Assembly (NCBI RefSeq): GCF_019049325.1
Contig: NZ_JAGMUO010000075.1
Coordinates: 1 to 32,959, forward strand
Direction of reading: 5' to 3'
DNA from: Streptomyces sp. AC512_CC834
GTDB taxonomy: Bacteria > Actinomycetota > Actinomycetes > Streptomycetales > Streptomycetaceae
Length of the DNA: 32,959 bases
Position 1 is the first letter of the stretch, and every line of letters starts with the position of its first letter. Of the stretch, positions 1 to 8,263 are shown one piece after another. The notes beneath the pieces are model-generated. The model had not been told where the DNA came from, did no database searches, and worked only from the letters and a program-made list of their open reading frames with translations. Position numbers and translations under genes: made by a program.

Positions 1-150
1 CCGGGTCAGGCTGCCCTCAGCTTCGACCGCACTGCTGCGACAGCACGGCGGTGGTGGTCTTTCACCTCCACTCGAACAGCGAGCGCCTCACGGCGCACAG
101 GCCTCTATCCACAGGCTCGGCGGCCTGTCCGTCACCCTTGCGGTCACGGG

Positions 151-159
151 TTATCCACA
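151..159 (+). promoter_or_regulatory. DnaA-box-like nonamer
   Basis: TTATCCACA is the classical DnaA nonamer. A second, weaker one (CTATCCACA) is at 105-113, same orientation, 46 bp away. The stronger copy abuts the candidate promoter of the DUF397-like gene. Nonamers also occur by chance. Confidence 0.35.
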
Positions 160-164
160 AACCG

Positions 165-194
165 CTGAACAGGGAGAACGGCGAGAAGTAGGGT
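165..194 (+). promoter_or_regulatory. Candidate promoter of the DUF397-like gene
   Basis: A good Streptomyces -10 hexamer, TAGGGT, lies at 189-194. It is preceded at about 18 bp by CTGAAC (165-170), a weak -35. The predicted transcript would start near position 201, about 36 nt before the ATG at 237. A DnaA-box-like TTATCCACA (151-159) sits directly upstream. This is based on inspection only. Confidence 0.4.
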
Positions 195-236
195 GACCGC
201 ACAGACCGCTCGCAGTGCAGGAAGGACCCACCCACC

Positions 237-533
237 ATGGTCGATGCCGAGGACCGGGAACTCAAGGCGCGCAAGGAACGGGAGCGGGACGAGCTCTACG
301 CCCTCGACATCTCCGGCGTCGAGTGGCACAGCGCGCCCGGCACCGAGGAACACGAGGAACGCGTCGAGATCGCCTACCTCCCCGACGGGGCCGTGGCCAT
401 GCGGTCGTCGCTCGACCCGGACACCGTACTGCGGTACACGGAGGCCGAGTGGCGGGCGTTCGTGCTCGGCGCGCGGGACGGGGAGTTCGACCTGGAGCCC
501 ACCGCGGGGGACACCGGAGGCGACGCGGCGTAG
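237..533 (+). CDS. DUF397-like small protein
   Basis: This encodes a 98-residue acidic protein with no membrane segment or signal peptide. Residues about 25-88 follow the DUF397 pattern: a GVEWH opening, a VEIAYLPDGAVAMRSSLDPD strand region, then YTEAEWRAFVLGARDGEFD. DUF397 proteins are short Streptomyces proteins usually found beside XRE-type regulators and thought to work with them; no such partner is visible here. The first 25 residues are a charged Lys/Arg/Glu-rich extension not typical of the family. The ATG is supported by GGAAGGA about 9 nt upstream. The gene converges on the PQQ-type gene. Molecular function is unknown. It could also be a diverged stand-alone relative, because the usual WRKSSYS opening of DUF397 is not present. 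Confidence 0.65.
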   Translation: MVDAEDRELKARKERERDELYALDISGVEWHSAPGTEEHEERVEIAYLPDGAVAMRSSLDPDTVLRYTEAEWRAFVLGARDGEFDLEPTAGDTGGDAA

Positions 534-696
534 GAGACGGGACAGGGCCCGCCCCGCCCCTGGTCGCATCCCGTCCGGGACGCACCTCGCCGGGGACGGG
601 CCTCGCCGGGGACTACGCCCGCCGGGGTCCTCTGGACAAGACCTGGACGCTGGCGTTGCGTAGCGACATTGTTACGCTCCATGACAGGCGGATGTC

Positions 697-716
697 GTCA
701 CGCCGTGTGACGTGAC
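697..716. terminator. Short stem-loop between convergent genes
   Basis: GTCACG (697-702) and CGTGAC (711-716) form a perfect 6-bp stem with an 8-nt loop. It lies between the ends of the DUF397-like gene and the PQQ-type gene and could serve either as a weak terminator. There is no U-tract. Confidence 0.3.
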
Positions 717-760
717 CCGTGCGATCGATGCCCGGGCGCCAAGTCGGCGTCCGCCTGCTC

Positions 761-2347
761 TCAGGACTTTTGCGGTGCGCCGCTTCCGACGCCCAGTACG
801 AGGTAGCTCCACTGCTTGGTCTTGGGCTCGGCTGGGCCGTTCGCAGCCTTGACGCCGAAGAAGAGGCGTCCGTCCTGGACGACGATGTCGTTCTGATCCG
901 TCAGCGTCATTAGCTGTGCCTCGCTCGGCAGTCCGAAGTAAAGGTACGGCACCTCCTCGTCCGTCCTCGGGTCCAGGGAGACGAGCGCGTTCGGTGCGAT
1001 GTGGTCTTCGCTCAGACGCAGGGCGAGGAGCCGGTCACCGCTCATGCGCACCGGGTGGAGCAGGGCGCCCGGGCCGGAGTCGAACTTCTTGGTGGTCTTC
1101 CCCGTGGCGAGGTCGAAGCCGATGATCCAGTTGGACGTCTGCTTCTCGAGTTGGTCCTTGCTGCGGATGAAGACCTGGTCCTTTCCGACAGCGATGGTCG
1201 GGCAGTCGTCGATCAGGAAGTAGTCGGTGTCTGAGCAGTCGGCGACGTAGGCGCCGTTGCGGAGACTAATGGTGGCGCGGTTGCGGCCCTGGTCGTCGAG
1301 GGAGATGAGGTCGGTGATCCCGGTGGCACCGGCGGAGACGGCGACGACCGCCGGATCGACGGAGGGCACATGGAGGTTGCGGACGCCCTCGGCGGCCGAA
1401 TACGTCCACAGGGCCGCGCCCGTAGCCAGGTCCAGCTTGCGCAGCTTGAACGTGGTGGACCGCCAGGTTCCCACAGAGAGGGGATCGTCCCCGCTCCAGC
1501 ACTGTTCCCGGACGATCAGGCCACGGCCGCCGGCGACGCCCATGTCCTGACAGGGTGCGGTGGTCGTCGTGGACCAACGGGCGGCGCCCTTCTCCATGTC
1601 GTACCCGATGGTGCCGCCGCCCCAGGTGACGGCGACCGTGCCGTGCGCGAGGGCCACGCCGGGCCGATCCTTGTCGGTGCTCGTGGCGTCGCCCGACTCA
1701 CGTCCGGCCTGGGAGACGGGGAACCGGTCCGACCAGAGCAGGCGGCCGTTGTCGAGGTCGACGAAGGCGACCTGATTGCAGAGGGCCTCGTCCGCCCAGT
1801 CGTTCGCCCGGAAGACGACGGCGGTGCGGTTGTCGACGGTGACATCGCGTGTGTAACCACAGATCGGGCCGTCGAGTTCGAGCCGCCACTTCTCGTCGCC
1901 CGGCGCGGCGTCGGTGCCGATACTCATGCCGACGAGCGTCTTGTTGATGCCCTTGGCGAGGATGCGGTCCGTGGCCCACATGCCGGGCATCTCCACGTGT
2001 TCCCCGGGCTTCATGTCGTCCACGGAGAACCGGAAGGCCATCTTGCCGTTGATGCTCGCGGGCGGCTTCTCGACGGTCTCGCGGACGTCGAGTGGGCCCT
2101 GTGCGGCTGGAGCCTGCGACTTGCCCGACGCCTCGGAGTCTCCGCTGTCGCGTCCCCACAGCAACCAGCCGCCGGTGCCCAACACCCCGGCGATGATCAC
2201 CGCGAGCAGCCCAACCAGCGGTTTCCGGAGGCTCTTCCGCCCTGGACCGCCGCTGCCGTCGGGGCCGTGGCGGCCATGTCGGCTCTCAGTGGGCTCCGCG
2301 GTGGTTGCGGACCCAGAGGGCATGGACGGGGGCGGGCCGAAACTCAC
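761..2347 (-). CDS. Membrane-anchored PQQ-like beta-propeller protein
   Basis: This is a predicted 528-residue protein. A basic, Pro/Gly-rich cytoplasmic tail of about 43 residues is followed by one membrane segment (about residues 44-65, rich in L/V/I/G and ending WLLWG) and a large extracytoplasmic domain. That domain contains repeated PQQ/WD-like blades, recognisable by DxxxGxxxW strands such as DLDNGRLLW, DMEKGAARW and DLATGAALW. The fold suggests a scaffold or binding protein at the outer membrane face rather than an enzyme; no cofactor residues can be assigned. I chose the GTG at 2347 because AGGAAGAGG lies 6 nt upstream. A TTG at 2389 in the same frame would add 14 residues but has no ribosome binding site. 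It is divergent from the ParA-like gene. The specific function is unknown. Confidence 0.8.
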   Translation of the reverse strand: MSFGPPPSMPSGSATTAEPTESRHGRHGPDGSGGPGRKSLRKPLVGLLAVIIAGVLGTGGWLLWGRDSGDSEASGKSQAPAAQGPLDVRETVEKPPASINGKMAFRFSVDDMKPGEHVEMPGMWATDRILAKGINKTLVGMSIGTDAAPGDEKWRLELDGPICGYTRDVTVDNRTAVVFRANDWADEALCNQVAFVDLDNGRLLWSDRFPVSQAGRESGDATSTDKDRPGVALAHGTVAVTWGGGTIGYDMEKGAARWSTTTTAPCQDMGVAGGRGLIVREQCWSGDDPLSVGTWRSTTFKLRKLDLATGAALWTYSAAEGVRNLHVPSVDPAVVAVSAGATGITDLISLDDQGRNRATISLRNGAYVADCSDTDYFLIDDCPTIAVGKDQVFIRSKDQLEKQTSNWIIGFDLATGKTTKKFDSGPGALLHPVRMSGDRLLALRLSEDHIAPNALVSLDPRTDEEVPYLYFGLPSEAQLMTLTDQNDIVVQDGRLFFGVKAANGPAEPKTKQWSYLVLGVGSGAPQKS

Positions 2348-2762
2348 TCGGGGCCTCTTCCTCTTCCTGGGAATTCGGGCGGTGCTCAAGGAATTCGTGC
2401 GACGGGACGACGGAGATCGGAATCAACTATGCCGGGCTCACGATCACTCGTTGGAAGCGGGTAGTGACAGACGTGGTCATCCGCCGTGCGGGGGCGGGCA
2501 GATGACGAGGCGTGGCACTTCCGAGTCGACTGTGCCGCAATGGGCAGGACTTCGAGGGAGGGCGGGGCTGCCGGGGCGGGGCTCGTGGTGATTAGGCTGG
2601 TGTCGGGCGCGACGTCAGAACCCGTGGAGTGGGCGTCGGCGTCTCAGGGGGAGAGCCGGTGGATCGGACCGACCTCGAACGGCCTCGGACAACTTTGAAT
2701 GACAAGCAAGGGTCGCCCCAGCACGGCTTGAGGGTGCTTGCTCGACCACACCAGGAGGAACT
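2348..2762. other. Divergent intergenic region
   Basis: This 415-bp stretch separates the divergent PQQ-type and ParA-like genes. No convincing gene is present; frames here are open only because stop codons are rare at this GC content. It probably carries promoters for both directions. The best candidate toward the ParA-like gene is listed separately at 2569-2598. I saw no strong inverted repeats. Confidence 0.6.
2569..2598 (+). promoter_or_regulatory. Possible promoter of the ParA-like gene
   Basis: TAGGCT at 2593-2598 matches the common Streptomyces -10 form. The -35 region (TGCCGG, 2569-2574, 18-bp spacing) is poor. If used, the mRNA leader would be about 155-160 nt. This is tentative. 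Confidence 0.3.
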
Positions 2763-5700
2763 GTGAGCAGCGATCGGGACGGGAACCGCGGGGGCTGGGC
2801 TACACCCGGCGACGACCAGCCCGACGCGGAGTCCGCAATCGAGACGACCGGCGAGTTCACCATCGACTACGCGCCGCCCGCCTGGTACACGCAGAACGCC
2901 TCCGGCGACAGCGGGCAGGCGGGAGACGCGGGGGCGGGGGACGACGCGGCCGGGGCCTCGGGGGTGGGTTCCTCTTCCGCTCCTGCTGCCCCTTCTACTC
3001 CTTCCGCTTCTTCTACTCCTTCCGCTTCTTCTGCTCCTTCCGCTTCTTCTCCTCCTCCCGCTTCTTCTGTTCCTCCCGGCTCTTCTGCTCCTTCTGTTCC
3101 TCCCGCTCCTCGTGGTCCGGTTCCGCCCTTGCCGGGGCTGACTCCGCCGCCGCATGCCACGCCGTCCAACGGGCCTTCCTCCATTCCGGCTCCGGCCCCC
3201 GGGGCGCCGTTCACGCCGCCGCCACCGGCGCCCGCTCCGGGTGCCGCGTTCACTCCGCCTCCGCCGCCGGGGCCGGGGGCTCCGTTCACGCCGCCCGCGC
3301 CGCCGGCGAGCGGGGGGCCGGCCGGGGTGCCCAGGCTGCCGGTCGGGAGTGGGTTCGAGCCTCAGCAGGCGCCGCAGCAGCAGGCGGCGCCGCCGGAGCC
3401 CGAGCCCGAGCCGGAACCCGAGGTTCAGTCGTCGGAGCCGGAGGGCGTTGTCGCTCCGGCTCCCGCGGCGGATCCCGCCTCCCCCACGGCGCTGCCGGCC
3501 TTTCCGGCCGGAGGGTTCCAGCTTCAGGCCCCCGCTCCGCCGCCCGTCGAGGAGCCGGAGGCCGAGCCCGACACCGGTGATCTCGAGAGCAGCGGCCTCG
3601 ACAACGGCGATCTGGAGAGCGGCGCGACCATGCGTTTCTCCGCGGTCGCGCTCAAGCGGGAGATCGCCGAGCGTGCCGCGGCGGAGGACGGCGGGCAGGA
3701 GGAGCCGGGCGAGTCCTCGGACGACGACTCCGAGGTCACGGCCGAGGACGCCGCCGGGCAGGACGCGGCGGACGGTTCCGGCGAGAACGGTGACGGTGAC
3801 GCGCCGGACGACGTCGACGATGCCTACGGTGCGGGCCCGGACGGTGCGGCCGACGACTCGGGTTCCGGCTTCAGCGCCGACGCCGAGTCCGATGAGCCCT
3901 ATGAGGTTTCCGGTGCCGGGGGCGGCGGTGTGGATGATCCCCGTCTCGCCGGTCCGGCCCAGGACGCCGAGCCCGAGCCCGAGGACAGTGTCCCGGCGCA
4001 GGACGAGCCCGAGGACGCGGTGCCTGCCGTCGCCGCGCCGCCCGCGGACAGCGTGCCGCAGGATGCCGTTCCGCAGGACGCGCCGCCCGCGGCGCAGGGT
4101 GGGGCGCCGCCGCTGCCTCCGTCGTACCCTCCGGTCGCGCCCGCGCCGGCCCACCAGTGGCCCGCACAGCCGCAGCCCGGCCCCGCCGCTCCCGAGCAGC
4201 AGGGCGTACCGGCCCAGCAGCCTCCTTTCCAGCCGCAGGCTCCGCAGCCGGCGCCCGCCGCGTGGAACCCGCCGACCGCCGCGCCGATGCCGCCGGACCA
4301 GCCACAGGCGCCGCCCGCGCCGCCGGCCGGTTACGGCTTGCCGCAGCCGGGGGTCACGCCTCCGGCGGCACCGCAGGCTCCGGTCCAGCAGCCGGGTGGT
4401 GCTCCCGCGTCCGGGGCCGGTGCCGGTTACGGGTTCCCGCAGCCCGGGGCGCAGGCTCCCCAGCCCCACCACTCCCCCGCGCAGCCCGGTGGCTACGGCT
4501 TCCCGCAGGCGCCGCACGGGCCGTCGCCGCAGCAGCCGTACCCCGGCGTGCCCCACCAGGGGCAGCAGCCGCAGGGCGACGCGCCGGCTCCCCCGACCGC
4601 ACCGCAGACCCAGCCGACGGGCCAGCCGGGTCAGGCCCCGCAGAGTCCCCCGGCTCCGCCCCATCCCGCTGCCCAGCAGCCGTATCCGGCACCGCACGCA
4701 CCCCAGCCCGGCCCGCCCGGACAGCCGGACTACCAGTCCCAGCAGCCGCCTCAGCAGCCGCCTGCTGACCCCCGTCTCGGTGCCGCCTGGCCGCAGCCCA
4801 TGCAGCACGACCAGCGGCAGCCCACCCACCCGGGGGCCGCGCCGCTCGGTTACACGGCGGCCGTGGAGCTGTCGTCCGACCGGCTGCTCAACAACAAGAG
4901 GCAGAAGGCGAAGAGCAGCCGTCCGGCGGCCGGCGGTTCGCGGTTCAAGCTGGGCGGGAAGAAGGAGGAAGCCGAGCGGCAGCGGAAGCTGGAGCTGATC
5001 CGCACTCCCGTGCTGTCCTGCTACCGCATCGCCGTCATCAGTCTCAAGGGCGGTGTCGGCAAGACGACCACCACCACCGCGCTCGGCTCCACGCTCGCCA
5101 CCGAGCGGCAGGACAAGATCCTCGCGATCGACGCCAACCCGGACGCCGGTACGCTCGGCCGCCGGGTGCGCCGGGAGACCGGGGCCACCATCCGTGACCT
5201 CGTCCAGGCGATCCCGCACCTCAACTCGTACATGGACATCCGGCGGTTCACCTCGCAGGCCTCGTCCGGTCTGGAGATCATCGCCAACGACGTCGACCCG
5301 GCCGTGTCCACGACCTTCAACGACGAGGACTACCGGCGCGCGATCGACGTGCTCGGCAAGCAGTACCCGGTCATCCTCACCGACTCGGGCACCGGTCTGC
5401 TCTACAGCGCCATGCGTGGTGTGCTCGACCTCGCCGACCAGCTCATCATCATCTCGACGCCGTCCGTGGACGGTGCGAGCAGCGCCAGTACGACCCTGGA
5501 CTGGCTGTCCGCGCACGGGTACGCCGACCTCGTCTCCCGGTCGATCACGGTCATCTCCGGGGTACGCGAGACGGGGAAGATGATCAAGGTCGACGACATC
5601 GTGGGGCACTTCCAGACACGGTGCCGGGGTGTCGTCGTGGTGCCGTTCGACGAGCATCTGTCCGCCGGTGCCGAGGTCGATCTCGACATGATGCGGCCCA

Positions 5701-6065
5701 AGGTGCGGGAGTCGTACTTCAACCTCGCGGCGATGGTCGCCGAGGACTTCGTCCGCCACCAGCAGTCGCACGGCCTGTGGACGTCCGACGGCAATCCGCC
5801 GCCGGTCGCCGCACCGCCGATGCCGGGTCAGGCCCAACCGGGTCAGGCACAGCCGGGTCAGGCACAGCCGGGTCAGGCACAGCCGGGTCAGGCACAGCCA
5901 AGTCCGCCGTACCCGGGTCAGCCGTATCCGGGCCAGCCGCAGCCCGGGCAGCCGTATCCCCAGCCCGGGCACGGTCAGCCCTACCCCCAGCCCGGGTACG
6001 GATATCCGCAACAGGGACAGCAGGGGCAGCAGGGGCAGACGCCCCCTCCCCCGCCTCAGCAGTAG
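2763..6065 (+). CDS. ParA/MinD-family ATPase with giant disordered N-terminus (EspI-like)
   Basis: This 1,100-residue protein begins at GTG, with AGGAGGA 3 nt upstream. Residues 1 to about 690 are low-complexity: Ser/Pro repeats encoded by four 18-bp units (3000-3071), Ala/Pro stretches, a strongly acidic block around residues 260-430, then Pro/Gln-rich sequence. From about residue 750 there is a ParA/MinD ATPase domain with a deviant Walker A, KGGVGKT at 762-768 (signature Lys762, phosphate-binding Lys767), Asp790 in AIDANPD, and a VILTDSG Walker B region. The C-terminus returns to Gln/Pro/Gly repeats encoded by five 15-bp units (5823-5897). Such chimeras occur at ESX/type VII secretion loci (mycobacterial EspI is the model), so a role in positioning or energising a membrane complex is inferred. 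There is no transmembrane segment. A strong terminator follows, so the gene is probably monocistronic. Confidence 0.88.
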   Translation: MSSDRDGNRGGWATPGDDQPDAESAIETTGEFTIDYAPPAWYTQNASGDSGQAGDAGAGDDAAGASGVGSSSAPAAPSTPSASSTPSASSAPSASSPPPASSVPPGSSAPSVPPAPRGPVPPLPGLTPPPHATPSNGPSSIPAPAPGAPFTPPPPAPAPGAAFTPPPPPGPGAPFTPPAPPASGGPAGVPRLPVGSGFEPQQAPQQQAAPPEPEPEPEPEVQSSEPEGVVAPAPAADPASPTALPAFPAGGFQLQAPAPPPVEEPEAEPDTGDLESSGLDNGDLESGATMRFSAVALKREIAERAAAEDGGQEEPGESSDDDSEVTAEDAAGQDAADGSGENGDGDAPDDVDDAYGAGPDGAADDSGSGFSADAESDEPYEVSGAGGGGVDDPRLAGPAQDAEPEPEDSVPAQDEPEDAVPAVAAPPADSVPQDAVPQDAPPAAQGGAPPLPPSYPPVAPAPAHQWPAQPQPGPAAPEQQGVPAQQPPFQPQAPQPAPAAWNPPTAAPMPPDQPQAPPAPPAGYGLPQPGVTPPAAPQAPVQQPGGAPASGAGAGYGFPQPGAQAPQPHHSPAQPGGYGFPQAPHGPSPQQPYPGVPHQGQQPQGDAPAPPTAPQTQPTGQPGQAPQSPPAPPHPAAQQPYPAPHAPQPGPPGQPDYQSQQPPQQPPADPRLGAAWPQPMQHDQRQPTHPGAAPLGYTAAVELSSDRLLNNKRQKAKSSRPAAGGSRFKLGGKKEEAERQRKLELIRTPVLSCYRIAVISLKGGVGKTTTTTALGSTLATERQDKILAIDANPDAGTLGRRVRRETGATIRDLVQAIPHLNSYMDIRRFTSQASSGLEIIANDVDPAVSTTFNDEDYRRAIDVLGKQYPVILTDSGTGLLYSAMRGVLDLADQLIIISTPSVDGASSASTTLDWLSAHGYADLVSRSITVISGVRETGKMIKVDDIVGHFQTRCRGVVVVPFDEHLSAGAEVDLDMMRPKVRESYFNLAAMVAEDFVRHQQSHGLWTSDGNPPPVAAPPMPGQAQPGQAQPGQAQPGQAQPGQAQPSPPYPGQPYPGQPQPGQPYPQPGHGQPYPQPGYGYPQQGQQGQQGQTPPPPPQQ
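3000..3071 (+). repeat. Four 18-bp tandem repeats
   Basis: Units at 3000-3017, 3018-3035, 3036-3053 and 3054-3071 are near-identical pyrimidine-rich 18-mers (CCTTCCGCTTCTTCTACT type). Each encodes PSASST-like hexapeptides in the disordered N-terminus of the ParA-like protein. Confidence 0.9.
5823..5897 (+). repeat. Five 15-bp tandem repeats
   Basis: Five copies of CCGGGTCAGGCACAG, the first slightly diverged, encode PGQAQ pentapeptides in the C-terminal tail of the ParA-like ATPase. Near-identity of the copies suggests recent expansion. Confidence 0.92.
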
Positions 6066-6077
6066 CTCCACCCGCCT

Positions 6078-6116
6078 CCGAAGGCCCGTGCCGTCCCCGA
6101 CGGCACGGGCCTTCGG
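6078..6116 (+). terminator. Strong hairpin terminator after the ParA-like gene
   Basis: CCGAAGGCCCGTGCCGTC (6078-6095) and its exact complement (6099-6116) form a perfect 18-bp stem with a CCC loop. It starts 12 nt after the stop codon. There is no U-tract, which is usual for Streptomyces terminators. Confidence 0.88.
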
Positions 6117-6150
6117 CGTGTGCGGACCACCACGTCCGACCCAGCCGTCA

Positions 6151-6213
6151 CGCTCTCACCAGGAAGGCGCCAGTGGTCTGCGCCAATGAGAGCGACGTAT
6201 TGGTCAACTGACC
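6151..6213. promoter_or_regulatory. Nested inverted repeats upstream of the peptide ABC operon
   Basis: CGCTCTCA (6151-6158) pairs perfectly with TGAGAGCG (6187-6194). A second stem, GGCGC with GCGCC, is nested inside. Just downstream is GGTCAACTGACC (6202-6213), an operator-like palindrome with 5-bp arms. All lie between the preceding terminator and the candidate promoter, so they are more likely protein-binding sites than parts of the operon mRNA. No regulator is identified. Confidence 0.4.
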
Positions 6214-6246
6214 GTTTCCGCAGGCCACATGGGGTTTGACAGACCG

Positions 6247-6276
6247 TTGACGCGCGCAGACTGCCGCTGGTAGACA
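6247..6276 (+). promoter_or_regulatory. Candidate HrdB-type promoter of the peptide ABC operon
   Basis: TTGACG (6247-6252), an 18-bp spacer and TAGACA (6271-6276) resemble the vegetative sigma factor consensus. The predicted start is about 85 nt upstream of the first gene. A second TTGACA lies 10 bp further upstream (6237-6242) but has no -10 at good spacing. Confidence 0.55.
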
Positions 6277-6367
6277 CACACTTCATTCCGCGTTCACCAC
6301 TGTTCAAGCCCGCCTCACGCGAGGGCGCTCGGCGTTCGCGCGTGCGATGACGCGAGGTCAGGTAGTC

Positions 6368-8263
6368 ATGAGCACACACGATCAGCACGGCAGCGGACTT
6401 ACCAGACGTACCCGACGTACCGAACGTGTCGCCCACCGGCCGTGGAGAATCCGGCTCCTCGCGGCGGCAGGCGCCGGTGCGCTGCTCCTCGCGTCGGGGG
6501 CGGTCACCCCCTCGGCCTCGGCGAAGGAGGGCGACGGGGACGGCGGCGGCGACAAGGTGCTCACCGTCGCCGTGGCGCAGAGCGTCGACTCGCTCAGTCC
6601 GTTTCTGGCGGTACGGCTGGTCAGCACGAGCATCCACCGGCTGACGTACGAGTACCTGACCAACTACGACGCCAAGGACAACCACGTCATACCGGGGCTC
6701 GCCACCGAGTGGAAGTCCTCGCCGGACAAGCTGACCTGGACGTACAAGATCCGCTCCGACTCCAAGTGGTCGGACGGGCAGCAGGCCACCGCCGAGGACG
6801 CGGCGTGGACGTTCAACAAGATGATGACCGACCCGGGCGCCGCCACCGCCAACGGCAGCTTCGTCGGCAACTTCGCGAAGGTCACCGCGCCCAGCCCGAC
6901 CGAGCTGGTGATCCGGCTGAAGAAGCCGCAGGCCACGATGACCGCGCTCGACGTGCCGATCGTGCCCAAGCACGTCTGGGAGAAGGTCGACGACTTCTCG
7001 AAGTTCAACAACGACAAGGACTTCCCGATCGTCGGCAACGGGCCGTTCGTCCTCACCGACTACAAGCCGGACAGCTATGTGCGGCTGAAGGCCAACAAGG
7101 ACTTCTGGCGCGGGGCGCCGAAGTTCGACGAGCTGGTCTTCCGGTACTACAAGGACCAGGACGCGGCCGTCGCCGCCCTGCGCAAGGGCGAGGTGTCGTT
7201 CGTCGCCGGTTCGCCGTCGCTGACTCCGGCCCAGGCCGACTCGCTCAAGGACGAGGAGAACATCCGCGTCAACGACGCCCCCGGGCGCCGCTTCTACGCC
7301 CTGGCCACCAACCCGGGCGCCCGGGCGAAGGACGGGACGAAGTTCGGTGACGGCCACCCGTCCCTCCTGGACGAGCGGGTGCGGCACGCGCTGTTCATGG
7401 CGGTGGACCGCAAGGCGATCGTCGACAAGGTGTTCCAGGGCCACGCGGTCGAGGGCGCGGGGTACATCCCGCCGCGCTTCTCCTCGTACTTCTTCGAACC
7501 GTCGGCCGAGCAGAAGCTGGCATACGACCCCGAGAAGGCCGCCCAGTTGCTCGACGAGGCGGGCTACCGGACGAACGCCGACGGCCAGCGCCTCGGCAAG
7601 GACGGCAAGCCGCTGGACTACCGCCTGCTGTGTCACGCCACCGACCCGAACGACAAGGCGGTCGGCAAGTATCTGAAGGAGTGGTGGGGCGAGCTGGGCA
7701 TCTCGGTCAGCCTGGACTGCCGGGACAACGTGACCGACCCGTGGCTGGCCGGCGAGTACGACCTCGCCTTCGACGGCTGGTCCGTCAACCCCGACCCGGA
7801 CTTCGTGCTCTCCATCCACACCTGCGACGCGCTCCCGGCGACTCCGAAGGACACCGGGGCCACCGACAACTTCATCTGCGACAAGGAGTACGACAGGCTG
7901 TACGCGCAGCAGTTGGGCGAGTACGACGCCGACAAGCGGGCGGAGATCGTCAAGCGGATGCAGTCCCGGCTGTACGACACCGGGTACATGAACGTCATGG
8001 CGTACCCGAACGCGGTCGAGGCCTATCGCACGGACCAGATCGAGTCGATCACCACGATGCCGTCCGACGCGGGCAACATCTACGGGCAGGACGGTTACTG
8101 GAGCTGGTGGTCGGCGGTTCCCGCGGACTCCGGTGACTCCTCCGGTGGTTCGTCGTCGTCGACCGGCACCGTGATCGGGATCGCGGCGGGCGTCGTCGTC
8201 CTCGTCGGTATCGGGGTGTTCTTCGCCGTCCGCCGCCGGGCTTCGGCCGACGACCGTGAGTAG
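6368..8263 (+). CDS. Peptide ABC transporter substrate-binding protein (SBP family 5), C-terminally anchored
   Basis: This 631-residue extracellular solute-binding protein captures oligopeptides or related solutes for the permeases that follow. Residues about 20-50 form a signal peptide with an Arg-rich n-region and an Ala/Leu-rich core ending in ASA. There is no lipobox cysteine. The SBP_bac_5 domain spans about 65-570 and shows the family landmarks ESTYEYLT-like early strand, IPGLATEWK, SDGQQATAEDAAWTF and FPIVGNGPFVL. After a Ser/Gly linker, residues about 600-622 form a hydrophobic segment followed by VRRRAS, so the protein appears anchored by its C-terminus rather than by lipid. I prefer the ATG at 6368, which has GAGGTCAGG just upstream; an ATG at 6347 would add seven residues. 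Its end overlaps the next gene by 8 bp. Confidence 0.9.
   Translation: MSTHDQHGSGLTRRTRRTERVAHRPWRIRLLAAAGAGALLLASGAVTPSASAKEGDGDGGGDKVLTVAVAQSVDSLSPFLAVRLVSTSIHRLTYEYLTNYDAKDNHVIPGLATEWKSSPDKLTWTYKIRSDSKWSDGQQATAEDAAWTFNKMMTDPGAATANGSFVGNFAKVTAPSPTELVIRLKKPQATMTALDVPIVPKHVWEKVDDFSKFNNDKDFPIVGNGPFVLTDYKPDSYVRLKANKDFWRGAPKFDELVFRYYKDQDAAVAALRKGEVSFVAGSPSLTPAQADSLKDEENIRVNDAPGRRFYALATNPGARAKDGTKFGDGHPSLLDERVRHALFMAVDRKAIVDKVFQGHAVEGAGYIPPRFSSYFFEPSAEQKLAYDPEKAAQLLDEAGYRTNADGQRLGKDGKPLDYRLLCHATDPNDKAVGKYLKEWWGELGISVSLDCRDNVTDPWLAGEYDLAFDGWSVNPDPDFVLSIHTCDALPATPKDTGATDNFICDKEYDRLYAQQLGEYDADKRAEIVKRMQSRLYDTGYMNVMAYPNAVEAYRTDQIESITTMPSDAGNIYGQDGYWSWWSAVPADSGDSSGGSSSSTGTVIGIAAGVVVLVGIGVFFAVRRRASADDRE

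Noticed and set aside
62..274. 70-residue minus-strand frame at the left edge
   Set aside because: It overlaps the promoter and start of the DUF397-like gene, has no ribosome binding site and no recognisable domain.
2592..6071. Minus-strand frame of over 1,000 codons opposite the ParA-like gene
   Set aside because: It is an antisense shadow of a well-supported gene. Its translation is Arg/Leu/Gly-rich low-complexity sequence.
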